DNA of 64,000 nt from Acidaminobacter sp. JC074. Its GTDB lineage: Bacteria; Bacillota; Clostridia; Peptostreptococcales; Acidaminobacteraceae. Within the stretch, counting starts at the first letter, position 1. Each line of letters starts with the position of its first letter. The stretch covers positions 177,616-241,615 of the forward strand of contig NZ_VANV01000006.1 in assembly GCF_022496765.1 (NCBI RefSeq), written 5' to 3'. The position numbers were made by a program, and so were the translations under genes. Positions 39,944 through 50,055 of this stretch are shown piece after piece. The notes beneath the pieces are model-generated. The model saw only the letters and a program-made list of their open reading frames with translations. It ran no database searches and was not told the DNA's origin.

Positions 39944-41053
39944 ATGAAAATTCGAGTAAGTAAGAGTGAATTAATAAGAGCCATTGGTATAGTACAAAAG
40001 GCTGTCTCATCTAGACCAAGCATACCGATTTTAAAGGGAATACTACTTGTAGCTAAAGACCAGACTTTGATTTTGACTGCCAATGATTTAAAGATAGGCA
40101 TAGAGACAAGCATTGATTGTGACATTCAGTCGCCAGGTTCTGTTGTCGTTGATTCAAAGTTATTTGGAGATGTCATCCGTCATATAAGAGACGAGTATGT
40201 TTCTATAGAAGTTAAAGACTTGTCAGTCAGCATTCAAAACAGAGACCTAGATATCTCTTTAAAAGGTTACAGCGATCAAGAGTTTCCTGATCTGCCTATG
40301 CTTGCTTCAAATGATAGTATTGGCATTAAAGAAGATGTTTTTTTAGATATGCTTAATCAGACCTTGTTTGCAGTTGCTGATACAGAATACAACCAAATCA
40401 TCAATGGTGTATTGTTTCAACTAGACTCAGAAATCCTTACTCTGGCTGCATCAGACGGCTACCGTTTTGCCTTAAGAAAGCAGGCGGTTGAAAACATGGC
40501 TTCTATAAGTAAAAGGTATGTCGTACCGGGTTCTACCCTAAAAGAGATCAAGAAGCTTCTTGGACATGATGCCGAACGCTTTATCAGGATATCTGTAGAT
40601 GAACATCATATCGTCTTTAAAATGGATAACACAAGGATTATCTCTAGACTCTTAGAGGGGGAATATATTAAGTATGAAGCCATTATGCCAAGTACCTTCT
40701 TTACAAAGGTGTCCGTAGATACCGAGGGTCTTTTGGATGCACTGGGTATCAACTCGGTTCTGGCTGAGAAAGTCAACTCATCTGTTATTTTAAGTGTTCA
40801 TAAAGACCATATTGAAATAAGGTCTCGATCAGAAGTAGGTAAGATATCAAAACGAGTGCCTGCCAGAGTAGAAGGTGATCCATTGACAATTGGTTTTAAC
40901 ATCAGATATTTAACAGAGGGCATCAAGGCCAATAATGAAGCGACAACAAGAATATCATTTGTTAAAGGCAGCAAATCACCTGGTGTTATCACATCAAGAA
41001 ACCAGTATCAATATCTTCTTTCTCCAGTACTTGTCAGTGAAATAGAATCATAA
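39944..41053 (+). CDS. dnaN: DNA polymerase III beta-clamp (DnaN), isolated copy
   Basis: A 369-residue sliding clamp with the three-domain layout: KSELIRAIGIVQKAVSSRPSIPILKGI at the start, GVLFQLDSE and LAASDGYRFAL in the middle, and the third domain to the end. Length is standard. The C-terminus reads LLSPVLVSEIES, where most clamps end in the partner-binding strand with MPVR, so client binding may differ. It is not beside dnaA, recF or gyrB, so it is probably a second clamp. GGAG lies 5 nt before the ATG at 39944, and a terminator follows. Confidence 0.85.
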   Translation: MKIRVSKSELIRAIGIVQKAVSSRPSIPILKGILLVAKDQTLILTANDLKIGIETSIDCDIQSPGSVVVDSKLFGDVIRHIRDEYVSIEVKDLSVSIQNRDLDISLKGYSDQEFPDLPMLASNDSIGIKEDVFLDMLNQTLFAVADTEYNQIINGVLFQLDSEILTLAASDGYRFALRKQAVENMASISKRYVVPGSTLKEIKKLLGHDAERFIRISVDEHHIVFKMDNTRIISRLLEGEYIKYEAIMPSTFFTKVSVDTEGLLDALGINSVLAEKVNSSVILSVHKDHIEIRSRSEVGKISKRVPARVEGDPLTIGFNIRYLTEGIKANNEATTRISFVKGSKSPGVITSRNQYQYLLSPVLVSEIES

Positions 41054-41065
41054 GAATTTCCAATA

Positions 41066-41104
41066 ATAAACATGACCTCTTTGTCGGGTCATGTTATTTT
41101 TTTT
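41066..41104 (+). terminator. rho-independent terminator
   Basis: AACATGACC and GGTCATGTT form a 9-bp stem with an 8-9-nt loop, followed by eight T. Confidence 0.85.
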
Positions 41105-41226
41105 AGGCCATGTATTTGCAAGGCTTATTAGATGAAGTCAAGAAAGTTAATCATGATTTGTTGAGAAAAATATTGCTCATTTCGTGAATATACTTTAACA
41201 TTAAACTGTTTAGGGGAGGAGAGGTT

Positions 41227-43296
41227 ATGAAAAATTTGTCTATGAGAATGAAAATGATTTTTTTCTCAGTTATGATCGGTATCATACCGTATGTCATTGT
41301 ATCAACCATGTCATACACAGCATCTAAGAGTGAGTTGGAAACTGCTATTGGTAACTCTGCGGGGATATATTCAGAATTGACATCTAGCAAGTTAAACGAT
41401 TATTATGCTGAAAGAGAAGCCGATGGGGATGTACTGTCTAAGTCTGATAGTGTTGTTGAAAATCTAAGAATATTAAGTAGTAAATCATTAACAAGTTCAG
41501 ATGAAATAAAAGCATTTCAAATGCTTAAAAAGTTTCTAATGCCTGCACACGAGGAGTATGGCTACACTGCTATTTATGTAACTGATAATACTGGTAAAGT
41601 ACTTTTTTCTACAGGATTGAAGGATACTTTAGAGGGGGCAAATCTTTCTGATAGAGCTTATATCGGATCGACACTGCTAGGTTATCAGACATGGTCAGAT
41701 ATGTTTTATTCTGATGTGGTGGATATGAATGTGATGGTTATTTCTACACCGGTTACTGATAATGGCCGTATTCTAGGAACCTTCAACATTCTTTTCAGCC
41801 AAGAAGAAATGAACTCTATTGTGCATGAAGGTGTTGAAAGACTAGGTGAGAGTGCCAACGCTTATATAGTCGATGAAGAAGGTCTACTCTTAACAGATAT
41901 GCGCTTAGGTGAGTATGCAGATAATGCTGCTCTTAATCATTATATTGATACTGAGGCAACTGCCCTTATCAATCAGGCCATATTGGATGAGGATTTGTCA
42001 TTTTCAAAACGTTTCACATATGAAGACCACCGTGGTGAAAAAGTATACGGAACTCTAGGGATTGTTAGAGTTGGTAACCAGTTATCCGGATTGGTAATAG
42101 AAGTCGATTACGATGAAGCCTTTTATGGTGTAAAAAGCTTGCTATATAAAGTTGGTATTGCAGCTGTGATTATTATTTCCATATCATTTGTCATTGCAAC
42201 TATTCTAATCAGAAGTATCACAAGACCACTTCATGCAGTTTCTGAAAGTGCCAAACTTCTGGGGGATTATGATCTGTCTCAAGACTTGGACTTAAAGTTT
42301 GTAGATAGAAAAGATGAGTTTGGTAAAATTGCTGTTTCAATGCAAAATGTAATTGGTAACTTGAGAACGCTTATAGGCCAAGTGGCAGTAACTTCAGAAA
42401 GCGTTGCGGCGTCATCAGAAGAACTGACAGCCATTGCTGAGGCGTCATCTAGATCTGCAGAGGAAGTAGGCTATACCATCAGTGAAATCTCTTCTGGTGC
42501 AACAGAACAGGCTGAAAATACAACTGAAGGTGTTGCACAGACTAACGAACTCGGTGACATCATTGATGAAGATAAGGTAAATATAGAAAAGATGTTAGGG
42601 GCCACACAAATGGTTGGGCATCTCGTAGATGAAGGTTTGGTATTGGTTGAGGACTTAACTGATAAAACATCTCAAACGTCTTTAGTTACCAAAGAAGTTG
42701 AAATGCGTATCAACAAGACCAATGAAGGTACAGAAAAAATTGGTCAAGCGAGTGCTTTGATTGCTTCTATTGCAGAGCAAACCAATCTACTTGCCTTGAA
42801 TGCTGCCATTGAAGCAGCTAGGGCTGGAGAACACGGAAGAGGTTTCTCAGTGGTTGCAGAAGAAATTAGGAAATTAGCTGAGCAGTCGACTGCTTCAACT
42901 AAGTCGATTGATGCTATCATTCAGAGTCTAAAGGTAGATGCAAATTTAGCCGTTGAAAAGATGAATGAGGCCAATGAAATTTCTGTTTTACAAGGCAAAA
43001 GTGTTGCAGATACTGAAGCCAAGTTTAGAGAAATTGCTGAGGCAATGGTTATAGCAGATCAAGCTGTTGATATTCTTCTAAAGGCCAGCGATATTATGGA
43101 TGAAAAGAAAGTCAATGTACAAGCGGTTATCCAAAACTTATCAGCCGTTGCCCAAGAAAATGCAGCTTCTACAGAAGAGGCATCTGCTTCGATGGAAGAA
43201 CAACTTGCAGCTATGAATGAGATTTCTGATTCAAGTGAAAGTTTGTCAAAGTTAGCTGAAGAACTCAATGGTCTCATTTCAAAATTCAAGTTGTAG
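41227..43296 (+). CDS. methyl-accepting chemotaxis protein (Cache-HAMP-MA)
   Basis: A 689-residue chemoreceptor. TM1 is at about 12-30, the extracellular Cache domain covers about 35-300, TM2 is at about 306-330, HAMP follows ([17 protein letters not shown]) and the signalling domain has the intact tip [22 protein letters not shown] run of [19 protein letters not shown] near the end is the expected methylation or helical-bundle region. GGGGAGGAG lies before the ATG. It is distinct in ligand domain from the receptor at 6774. Confidence 0.92.
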   Translation: MKNLSMRMKMIFFSVMIGIIPYVIVSTMSYTASKSELETAIGNSAGIYSELTSSKLNDYYAEREADGDVLSKSDSVVENLRILSSKSLTSSDEIKAFQMLKKFLMPAHEEYGYTAIYVTDNTGKVLFSTGLKDTLEGANLSDRAYIGSTLLGYQTWSDMFYSDVVDMNVMVISTPVTDNGRILGTFNILFSQEEMNSIVHEGVERLGESANAYIVDEEGLLLTDMRLGEYADNAALNHYIDTEATALINQAILDEDLSFSKRFTYEDHRGEKVYGTLGIVRVGNQLSGLVIEVDYDEAFYGVKSLLYKVGIAAVIIISISFVIATILIRSITRPLHAVSESAKLLGDYDLSQDLDLKFVDRKDEFGKIAVSMQNVIGNLRTLIGQVAVTSESVAASSEELTAIAEASSRSAEEVGYTISEISSGATEQAENTTEGVAQTNELGDIIDEDKVNIEKMLGATQMVGHLVDEGLVLVEDLTDKTSQTSLVTKEVEMRINKTNEGTEKIGQASALIASIAEQTNLLALNAAIEAARAGEHGRGFSVVAEEIRKLAEQSTASTKSIDAIIQSLKVDANLAVEKMNEANEISVLQGKSVADTEAKFREIAEAMVIADQAVDILLKASDIMDEKKVNVQAVIQNLSAVAQENAASTEEASASMEEQLAAMNEISDSSESLSKLAEELNGLISKFKL

Positions 43297-43350
43297 TTGT
43301 TTATTAATCGTTTATTGTGTTGTGATATGATACACAAAAGGAGACAATAT

Positions 43351-43611
43351 ATGATTGATACCAAGATGCATGTTCAGGCTCACACAAGCTTTTTAAAGAA
43401 CTATACAGAGATTGAAGATAAGGTCAATGAGTATGTAGATTTGATGAATCAGATTTGCAATTTAAAGCTGATAAGTCATCATGAAATGACTTTATTAGCT
43501 GAAGCTTCTATTATATATAATCGGTATCAACCTTATTTTCCAAGAGCTTGCTCAAAAATAAAGAAAATGCAAAAGTACATTATCGAAAAATTTCTTGTGA
43601 TTCAAGGTTAA
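43351..43611 (+). CDS. small helical protein, unknown function
   Basis: An 86-residue, mostly helical protein with a Cys at position 36 and another at 67. No family recognised. The start at 43351 has AAAGGAG upstream; the longer frame starting near the chemoreceptor stop has no such site. It ends at the terminator at 43610-43636. It follows the chemoreceptor gene by 54 nt, so readthrough is possible. Confidence 0.6.
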   Translation: MIDTKMHVQAHTSFLKNYTEIEDKVNEYVDLMNQICNLKLISHHEMTLLAEASIIYNRYQPYFPRACSKIKKMQKYIIEKFLVIQG

Positions 43612-43636
43612 AAGATGGCTATGCCATCTTTTTTTG
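43610..43636 (+). terminator. rho-independent terminator
   Basis: AAAGATGGC and GCCATCTTT form a 9-bp perfect stem with loop TAT, followed by a T-run. Confidence 0.85.
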
Positions 43637-43681
43637 GTATAATAAGTTAAGCATAATTGATAGAAAATGGATGGAGGCCTT

Positions 43682-44149
43682 ATGTTTAGTAGAGGACAAA
43701 AAGTATCTAGAATATTAGCAAAACATGATGGAAAAGAAGCCGTAACTCAGATTGATGATTTATTACAAGCTGTATATGAAAAGAAACCTAAAAAGATTAA
43801 GAAGGCTGAAAAGCATTTTATCTTAATTAAAAGAATGGAAAATCAGGTCCAGACAGGTGGCTTTGAGAGCTTCTATTTTAATGCTTCAGGCGACCATGCA
43901 TCTGATACTTATGATGCCTTAGACTTGATTGGATCAAAGATTGTAAAGAACTTGTTCTTTGAATCTATGCAAGCTTTCAGAGGTATGGTGGCTAAAGATA
44001 TGGCGACACGTCAGAAATACATGGAAGACTATAAAGAAGAATGCACACCCATTTGGCAACCTTTAAATGAAGTTTTTAAGAAACACGAAGAAGATCTTGA
44101 TAAGCTTTTAATCGATTATGTAAGGGCACATATATTAGAATTTAGATAG
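43682..44149 (+). CDS. DMP19/DUF4375-like protein
   Basis: A 155-residue protein. The segment MENQVQTGGFESFYFNASGDHASDTYDALDLIG matches in pattern the DMP19 (DUF4375) domain, whose members include DNA-mimic proteins, but most are of unknown function. The N-terminal 50 residues are basic, while the C-terminus is acidic and helical. GGAGG lies 5 nt before the ATG at 43682. It lies 8 nt before the phosphoesterase gene and is probably cotranscribed with it. Confidence 0.7.
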   Translation: MFSRGQKVSRILAKHDGKEAVTQIDDLLQAVYEKKPKKIKKAEKHFILIKRMENQVQTGGFESFYFNASGDHASDTYDALDLIGSKIVKNLFFESMQAFRGMVAKDMATRQKYMEDYKEECTPIWQPLNEVFKKHEEDLDKLLIDYVRAHILEFR

Positions 44150-44157
44150 GAAGAAAT

Positions 44158-44853
44158 ATGAGATTTGCAGTAATAAGTGATATACACAGTAATTTGTATG
44201 CTTTAAAAAAGGTGTATGAAGATATTGAAAGAAGAGGCATAGAGAGAGTCTATTGTACAGGAGACCTTGTGGGTTATCTGACAGACCCAAATGGTGTTAT
44301 TGATTTCTTAAGAGAAAAGAAATGCAGACTAATAAAAGGCAACCATGATGAAAAATATATTGGTGGCACAAAACTTTCTGAGGAAGAAATTACGGAAGAA
44401 CTGAGAAATAAGGGCGGCTCCTTTTTATATACAAATCAAAAGCTATCAGACGAAAATAGGTATTTTCTAGAAAAACTACCGAGTGAAATAATATTGGATG
44501 ATATGCATTTTGTGCATGGTTCACCGGATAACTCTTCTGAGTATATGTATGCAGGTGATGACGTCATAAAGAGAGTTGCTAATAAAACGTCTTTTAAGTA
44601 TATTTTTTATGGACATACTCATCTACCTAATTATGAAATAGTAGGTAGAGTACATTTTATTAATCCAGGTTCTGTTGGAAAACCTAAGCACGGTAATCCA
44701 AATGCCAGCTATGTAGAAGTTATAAAAGAAGAGGCATTTGAGTTATATTTTCACCAGGTAGCCTATGATTTAGATGGCATAATCTTGGATATAAAAAGTG
44801 AACCCTTGATAAATGATAAGCTAGTCAATGACTTAAAACAAGAAGCTGAATGA
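44158..44853 (+). CDS. metallophosphoesterase (YfcE/MPP superfamily)
   Basis: A 231-residue calcineurin-like phosphoesterase. All metal-binding motifs are present: SDIHSN near residue 6, GDLVGY near 37, GNHDE near 61, HGSPD near 120 and GHTH near 153. These bind two divalent metals in phosphodiesterases or protein phosphatases. The C-terminal extension of about 40 residues is unique to this protein within the window. Substrate not predictable. AGGAAG precedes the ATG. Confidence 0.88.
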   Translation: MRFAVISDIHSNLYALKKVYEDIERRGIERVYCTGDLVGYLTDPNGVIDFLREKKCRLIKGNHDEKYIGGTKLSEEEITEELRNKGGSFLYTNQKLSDENRYFLEKLPSEIILDDMHFVHGSPDNSSEYMYAGDDVIKRVANKTSFKYIFYGHTHLPNYEIVGRVHFINPGSVGKPKHGNPNASYVEVIKEEAFELYFHQVAYDLDGIILDIKSEPLINDKLVNDLKQEAE

Positions 44854-44973
44854 TTGGAATCTGTTTACATAGATTCTTTTATTATGGCTTACAAGTTCGT
44901 TTTTAAGTTTTTTTGAGAAAAAGGTTGTTCGCTAACCGAAACAAGTGGTATCCTATTTGTGGAGGATATTATA

Positions 44974-46080
44974 ATGATTAATAAAGATAGATTGGTTAGA
45001 CATTTCCTTGAGTATGTTCAAATAGACAGTGAATCAAGAAATGAACTTGAAATGGCGAAACATTTAGAAAAGGAATTGCTAGAATTAGGTTTTGAAGTAA
45101 GCTTTGATGATGTGGGGGACAAAATAGGTGGTAACATAGGTAACCTGATTGCAAAGAAAAAAGGTGATTTAGAAGGTTCTGTATTTTTAAGTGCACATAT
45201 GGATACCGTAACACCAGGGAATGGTGTTAAGCCAGTCTTTGAAGGTGATGTTATAAAATCTGATGGCACAACAATTCTTGGTGGTGATGACAAGGGTGGT
45301 ATCGTATCAATTATGGAAGCTGTTAGAACTATTATTGATAATAAGTCATCTCATCCAGATATAGAAATCATGTTTGCAGTTGCAGAAGAAGTTGGTTTAT
45401 TAGGATCAAGATATGTAGATGCAGGCATTTTTAAGTCAAAAGTTGGTTATGTGATGGACTCTGGTAAACCAGTTGGTACAATTATTAATTCAGCACCTTC
45501 AGAGACAACAATGGAGGTTACTCTTAAAGGACGTCCTGCTCATGCGGGTACTGAACCGGAAAATGGTATATCAGCTATTATGATTGCTGCTAGAGCCATA
45601 GATAGAATGAATCTGCTTAGATTAGATGAAGAAACAACTGCCAATGTTGGCATTATAAATGGTGGTGTTGCTACCAATATTGTTACACCAGAGGTATACT
45701 TAAAGGCCGAAGCCAGGTCTTTAAATGATGAAAAGTTAGATAAGCAAGTTGCTCATATGCGTGCATGCTTTGAAGAAGCTGCTGATTTTTATGGTGGCCA
45801 AGTAGACTTTAAAACAACTAAGAATTACAAAACTTACAAAGTAGATGAGTCTTTTGAATCTGTGAATCGAGCTTTAAAAGCTTTTGAGTCTGTTGGTATA
45901 GAAGCAGCATTGATTCCTACTGGTGGTGGTTCTGATGTGAATAACCTACGTGAAAAAGGCATAGATTGTGTGAACTTAGCCATTGCTATGTCAGCGTGTC
46001 ATACCTTAGATGAATATATCAAAGTGTCTGATATGGTTAATGTCAGCCATGTATTATATGAAATATTAACCAAATGGTAA
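44974..46080 (+). CDS. M20-family peptidase (PepT-like)
   Basis: A 368-residue zinc dipeptidase or tripeptidase of family M20. Metal ligands and catalytic acids are visible in HMDTV (His75, Asp77), GGDDKGG (Asp105) and AEEVGLLG (Glu138, Glu139). The lid domain (ITTMEVTLKGRPAHAG-like region near residue 180) and the C-terminal SACHTLDEY follow. It is cytoplasmic. GGAGG lies 8 nt before the ATG at 44974; the earlier in-frame TTG is not supported. It is followed by a terminator. Confidence 0.9.
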   Translation: MINKDRLVRHFLEYVQIDSESRNELEMAKHLEKELLELGFEVSFDDVGDKIGGNIGNLIAKKKGDLEGSVFLSAHMDTVTPGNGVKPVFEGDVIKSDGTTILGGDDKGGIVSIMEAVRTIIDNKSSHPDIEIMFAVAEEVGLLGSRYVDAGIFKSKVGYVMDSGKPVGTIINSAPSETTMEVTLKGRPAHAGTEPENGISAIMIAARAIDRMNLLRLDEETTANVGIINGGVATNIVTPEVYLKAEARSLNDEKLDKQVAHMRACFEEAADFYGGQVDFKTTKNYKTYKVDESFESVNRALKAFESVGIEAALIPTGGGSDVNNLREKGIDCVNLAIAMSACHTLDEYIKVSDMVNVSHVLYEILTKW

Positions 46081-46086
46081 AATGAA

Positions 46087-46113
46087 AACTCTCGCTTTTG
46101 CGAGAGTTATTTT
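46087..46113. terminator. terminator between convergent genes
   Basis: AACTCTCGC and GCGAGAGTT form a 9-bp perfect stem with loop TTTT, followed by a T-rich tract. Confidence 0.85.
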
Positions 46114-47078
46114 ATTTCCCATTTAGCCATTTCTGGTAAATTAAGATTGATATTAATTTGATCGGTTTCTATGATTACAAAAGCAGGAACCTTTGACTTG
46201 TTATAATCAAGTGATTTGGTTAAGTACTTTGTTGTACCTGGGCTGTAATATTTAGAAAAGCCTTTTATAAGCTCTGAAGAACCATCCTTAAAGAAGACTC
46301 TTAAACTTGATTCTGGCAAGTCTTTGCTAGAAACATTCTTTTGAGAGTAAGTAAATGTTAAGGTGTTTATAGAAGGTTTTTGAGAGATGACAATCTTCTC
46401 CATGACAACTTCTACTTGACCATCTATATTTACAGTCGTATTTAAGTCTTCTTTGTGCATTGTATTAATAAAGGTATTATCTATCTTATGGATATTTTTT
46501 CTGATAAGTTTTGTCACAACAACAATGGCAGCTTCGGTTGTTGTATTGCCTGAAGCATTGAACTTATCATTACCAACACCATCCATAATACCATTGGCTT
46601 TAACTGTGTAGATAGCACTTGAAGCCCACGAACTGAACTGGTTGTCGTCTACAAAAGCATAGCCTGAGTTTGGCGCGATTTTCATATCAAGAGCATCTAG
46701 TGTGTTAACTAAAAGTGTGGCCATTTGCTCTCTTGTTAATAGCATATCTGGGCCGAACTTGCCTCCGCCTATACCAGAAGTAATACCAGCAGAAGCACCC
46801 TTTAAAGCGTAGATATCGTTGGTATCAGAAAAACTGATGTTTGAGTCTACTTTTATGGCTTTACCTTGTACAATCTCAATCATTTTTACTGTAAGATAGA
46901 TAAACTCACCACGGGTAATATTATCTTGATAATCCGTAAAAGCTGATGATCGAATTTCTTGATAAGCCTTTAATTCCTCAACAAAATCTTTGGCCCATAT
47001 ACTTGGTTCATCTACTGCCGCAAAAGACATGGATGAAACCAACAGGCACCCAATAAGCAATAAAACAATTTTCCTCAT
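46107..47078 (-). CDS. S-layer-homology domain protein
   Basis: A 323-residue exported protein. The signal peptide covers residues 1-20. Three SLH-like repeats run from about 25 to 195 (motifs ITRGEFIYLTVKMIE, LTREQMATLLVNTLD and NTTTEAAIVVVTKLI), which normally anchor proteins to pyruvylated secondary cell-wall polymer. The C-terminal 120 residues form a beta-rich domain without known motifs. GGAGG lies 5 nt before the ATG. It is convergent with the peptidase gene and probably a surface protein. Confidence 0.85.
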   Translation of the reverse strand: MRKIVLLLIGCLLVSSMSFAAVDEPSIWAKDFVEELKAYQEIRSSAFTDYQDNITRGEFIYLTVKMIEIVQGKAIKVDSNISFSDTNDIYALKGASAGITSGIGGGKFGPDMLLTREQMATLLVNTLDALDMKIAPNSGYAFVDDNQFSSWASSAIYTVKANGIMDGVGNDKFNASGNTTTEAAIVVVTKLIRKNIHKIDNTFINTMHKEDLNTTVNIDGQVEVVMEKIVISQKPSINTLTFTYSQKNVSSKDLPESSLRVFFKDGSSELIKGFSKYYSPGTTKYLTKSLDYNKSKVPAFVIIETDQININLNLPEMAKWEIK

Positions 47079-47198
47079 GATTCCTCCATTTCAACCGTAT
47101 ACCAATGATTCTCAAAAGTAATAAAGGGGTATACTCATAATAATAGTATCATATATAACAAAATTGTTTAAGATGAATCGGAAATTTTAGGAGCCATT

Positions 47199-49967
47199 AT
47201 GACATATACCAGTAAATACAAAAAACTCATTATTTATAGACGTATACTTGTTGTTATACTCATTGCCTTTATGGTAATCGTTTCTTTTTTTAACAGCATG
47301 TTAAGAAAAAACAGTCTAGAGATGATGCACCATCAATTAAAAACAGAAACCCAAGTTTTATCAGGCATTATTAATGAACACTTGGTCAAAAATGAAGAGA
47401 TTGTCAAACAACTAAGTGAGAACACGCATCTTGTAGATCAAATTAGAAACTTAGAAATGCAGCCTGATGAAATTGAATTTATCATGACGAGTTTAAGTGA
47501 TGCAAATAGTTCAAACTCTGCAGATGGTTTTGCATGGATAGGTGTGAACGTACTAAATAAAATTATCTATCCAGATGGTTATGCTGATTTGGCTTCAGAT
47601 TATGTTTATTCTCAAAGACCATGGTATAAGATCATGATGGAAAATCCAGATAGGGTATCCATCACAGAGCCCTATATAGAAGTTGCTGATTATACGGAAG
47701 TTGTGACAATGGTTAAACCTATCTACGATGGTGATGAGATAATAGGTAATGTTGGGCTTGACTTGAACTTAGATGAGTTAAAAAGCTATGTCGCGACTTT
47801 TAAGATTGGATCAAATGGTCAAGTAGCTTTGGTAACTGAAGACAGACATGTCATCAGCCATTCTTTGGATCTAGTGATTACTGAAAACCACCCTTTTAAA
47901 TCCATGAACTATCAAATGGAAAAGGTACAGGAAGTGATCATTGATGGCAAACAGGCCTTCTTATACTATTCACCCACTTCTGTAGAGGGTTGGTATATCT
48001 GCGCTTATCTGCCGATTAGTGAATTAAATACTCAAATCACCTATATAAGTATCATGTCTGGTGTTTTGCTGATGATTGCTATGGTTCTTCTGATGCTTTA
48101 TAGCACTGTGATGAAACTTCAAAATGATAATAAAACACTGATTGAAATGAATGAAAAACTTGAAAAACAAGATGAATCCTTAAAGGAAAAACATGCTGAG
48201 ATAGAAGAAACCAATACCCAGCTCTACAATAAAAACTTGGAGTTAGAGGCTGCATATCAACAGTTGACTGCCTTTGATGAGGAAATCCAGGCGCAATTAG
48301 CTGATAAAGAAGCCTATGCAGCTGAATTAGAAGATATTAAGTATAAGTTTGAAATGGCTGTTCAGTTTACAGAATCCTCTGTTTGGGAATTTGATATCGA
48401 AAAGCAAAGTCTTTCTATTACCCTTGGATTTAGAGACAATGTGTCCAATGATTTAAAAGAAGATGACAATGACCTTGTTACCATTGATGAGATGATTTAT
48501 CCAGAAGATAGAATGAAGTTTTGGCAGGCACTTCAAAAGCACAGCAAGGGGGAGACTGACACCCTGCATGAAGAAGTAAGGCTTTATGATGAAGAAGGAC
48601 TCCTGTCATGGTGGCTTGTTCATGGGAAAAAACATGAGGACAAACCAATTATCATTGGTACAATTGTCAACATAACAAAACTTAAGAATCAGGAGGAAGT
48701 GGTCCAAAAGATGACCACTATTGATCCTTTAACCAGACTACCTAATCGAAGTCAGTTTGAATCGGTATTAGAAGAAGCCATTCGTAATAATGAAAAGGGC
48801 TTGATTGCGCTAATTGATTTAGATAATTTTAAAGAAATCAATGATACCTTAGGTCATATATATGGTGACCATATTTTAAGGATTATCTCGAATCGCTTGT
48901 ATGGATTAGCAAATGATCATTTGTTTGTTTCTAGATTTGGAGGAGACGAGTTTTTGATTCTTATAAATGATCAAAACCAGGTAGATGATATTCTTAAGAA
49001 TATCAAGCAGATTATTGGTGAAAAGATTTTGGTTGATAACCATGAACATTTTATTTCAACCAGTATCGGTTTGACTAAGTACCCGGATGATGGCAAGACT
49101 TCTGAACAATTATTTATGAATGCAGATGTTGCCATGTATCATGTGAAGAAGTCGGGTAAGAATAACTATGCTTATTTCGACGAAACCATGAGAGCGGAGG
49201 TATACGAAAAGACCAACATTGAAAAAGTCATAGACAAGGCATTAGAAAATGATGGTTTTAGATTGGTTTTACAACCTATTATCAATCCTTCTACAGGTTA
49301 TGTCACCGCATCTGAAGCACTGATCAGACTCAAGCATTCTGAGCTGGGACCAAGCCGATTTATTCCAGTAGCGGAAACCTCTCATAGAATCATCGATATT
49401 GGTAGGTGGGTCTTACAGGAAGCTGTTAAAATGATTTATACTTGGCAAAAAGAAGGAAGGCATGTCATGCCTATCAGTATCAATTTTTCACCAAAACAGT
49501 TACTGGACAGACACTTTATTTCTTACTATCAATCGCTTTTAGATAAATATCATGTTTCTGCTGAAATGATACGATTTGAGATTACAGAGTCTATTCTTCT
49601 AGGACAGGAAGCTGTATCAGTAGAATTTATTGAAGCTTTAAGGAATCTAGGCAGTCCAATTTTACTAGATGATTTTGGTACGGGTTATTCATCATTGAGC
49701 TATTTAACCTACCTGCCGGTAGATTATATCAAACTGGATAAATCATTATGTGATAAGTTTTTAAATATGAAGGACCGAAATGTCATCAAGAGCGTTGTCA
49801 CCTTGGCTCATGGCCTTAACTTAAAGGTGGTAGCCGAGGGCATTGAATCATTTATGCAAGTGGAGCTTTTACTTCGTATGGACTGTGATTATATTCAAGG
49901 TTATTATTACAGCAAACCGCTTAGTATAGAAGAGTTTAATAAAATTTCTGGTCAGAAATTTGACTAA
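47199..49967 (+). CDS. Cache-PAS-GGDEF-EAL c-di-GMP signalling protein
   Basis: A 922-residue membrane protein. TM1 is at about 13-33, an extracellular Cache domain covers about 35-275, TM2 is at about 284-306, then a coiled coil, a PAS domain (about 385-500), GGDEF (RFGGDEFLIL) and EAL. The EAL half has EALIR, ITESIL, DDFGTGYSSLSYL and IKLDKS, and both catalytic sites look intact. It may therefore make or break c-di-GMP depending on its ligand. A terminator follows at 49967-49998. Confidence 0.92.
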   Translation: MTYTSKYKKLIIYRRILVVILIAFMVIVSFFNSMLRKNSLEMMHHQLKTETQVLSGIINEHLVKNEEIVKQLSENTHLVDQIRNLEMQPDEIEFIMTSLSDANSSNSADGFAWIGVNVLNKIIYPDGYADLASDYVYSQRPWYKIMMENPDRVSITEPYIEVADYTEVVTMVKPIYDGDEIIGNVGLDLNLDELKSYVATFKIGSNGQVALVTEDRHVISHSLDLVITENHPFKSMNYQMEKVQEVIIDGKQAFLYYSPTSVEGWYICAYLPISELNTQITYISIMSGVLLMIAMVLLMLYSTVMKLQNDNKTLIEMNEKLEKQDESLKEKHAEIEETNTQLYNKNLELEAAYQQLTAFDEEIQAQLADKEAYAAELEDIKYKFEMAVQFTESSVWEFDIEKQSLSITLGFRDNVSNDLKEDDNDLVTIDEMIYPEDRMKFWQALQKHSKGETDTLHEEVRLYDEEGLLSWWLVHGKKHEDKPIIIGTIVNITKLKNQEEVVQKMTTIDPLTRLPNRSQFESVLEEAIRNNEKGLIALIDLDNFKEINDTLGHIYGDHILRIISNRLYGLANDHLFVSRFGGDEFLILINDQNQVDDILKNIKQIIGEKILVDNHEHFISTSIGLTKYPDDGKTSEQLFMNADVAMYHVKKSGKNNYAYFDETMRAEVYEKTNIEKVIDKALENDGFRLVLQPIINPSTGYVTASEALIRLKHSELGPSRFIPVAETSHRIIDIGRWVLQEAVKMIYTWQKEGRHVMPISINFSPKQLLDRHFISYYQSLLDKYHVSAEMIRFEITESILLGQEAVSVEFIEALRNLGSPILLDDFGTGYSSLSYLTYLPVDYIKLDKSLCDKFLNMKDRNVIKSVVTLAHGLNLKVVAEGIESFMQVELLLRMDCDYIQGYYYSKPLSIEEFNKISGQKFD

Positions 49968-49998
49968 TAAAAATCGCAGTTTTCTGCGGTTTTTATTA
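49967..49998 (+). terminator. rho-independent terminator
   Basis: AATAAAAATCGCAG and CTGCGGTTTTTATT pair over 14 bp with one G-T pair and loop TTTT. Confidence 0.85.
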
Positions 49999-50055
49999 AA
50001 TTGCATTTGATGAATTTACATGTTATCATTGTTAGGCAAAAGAAAGGGAAGATGA

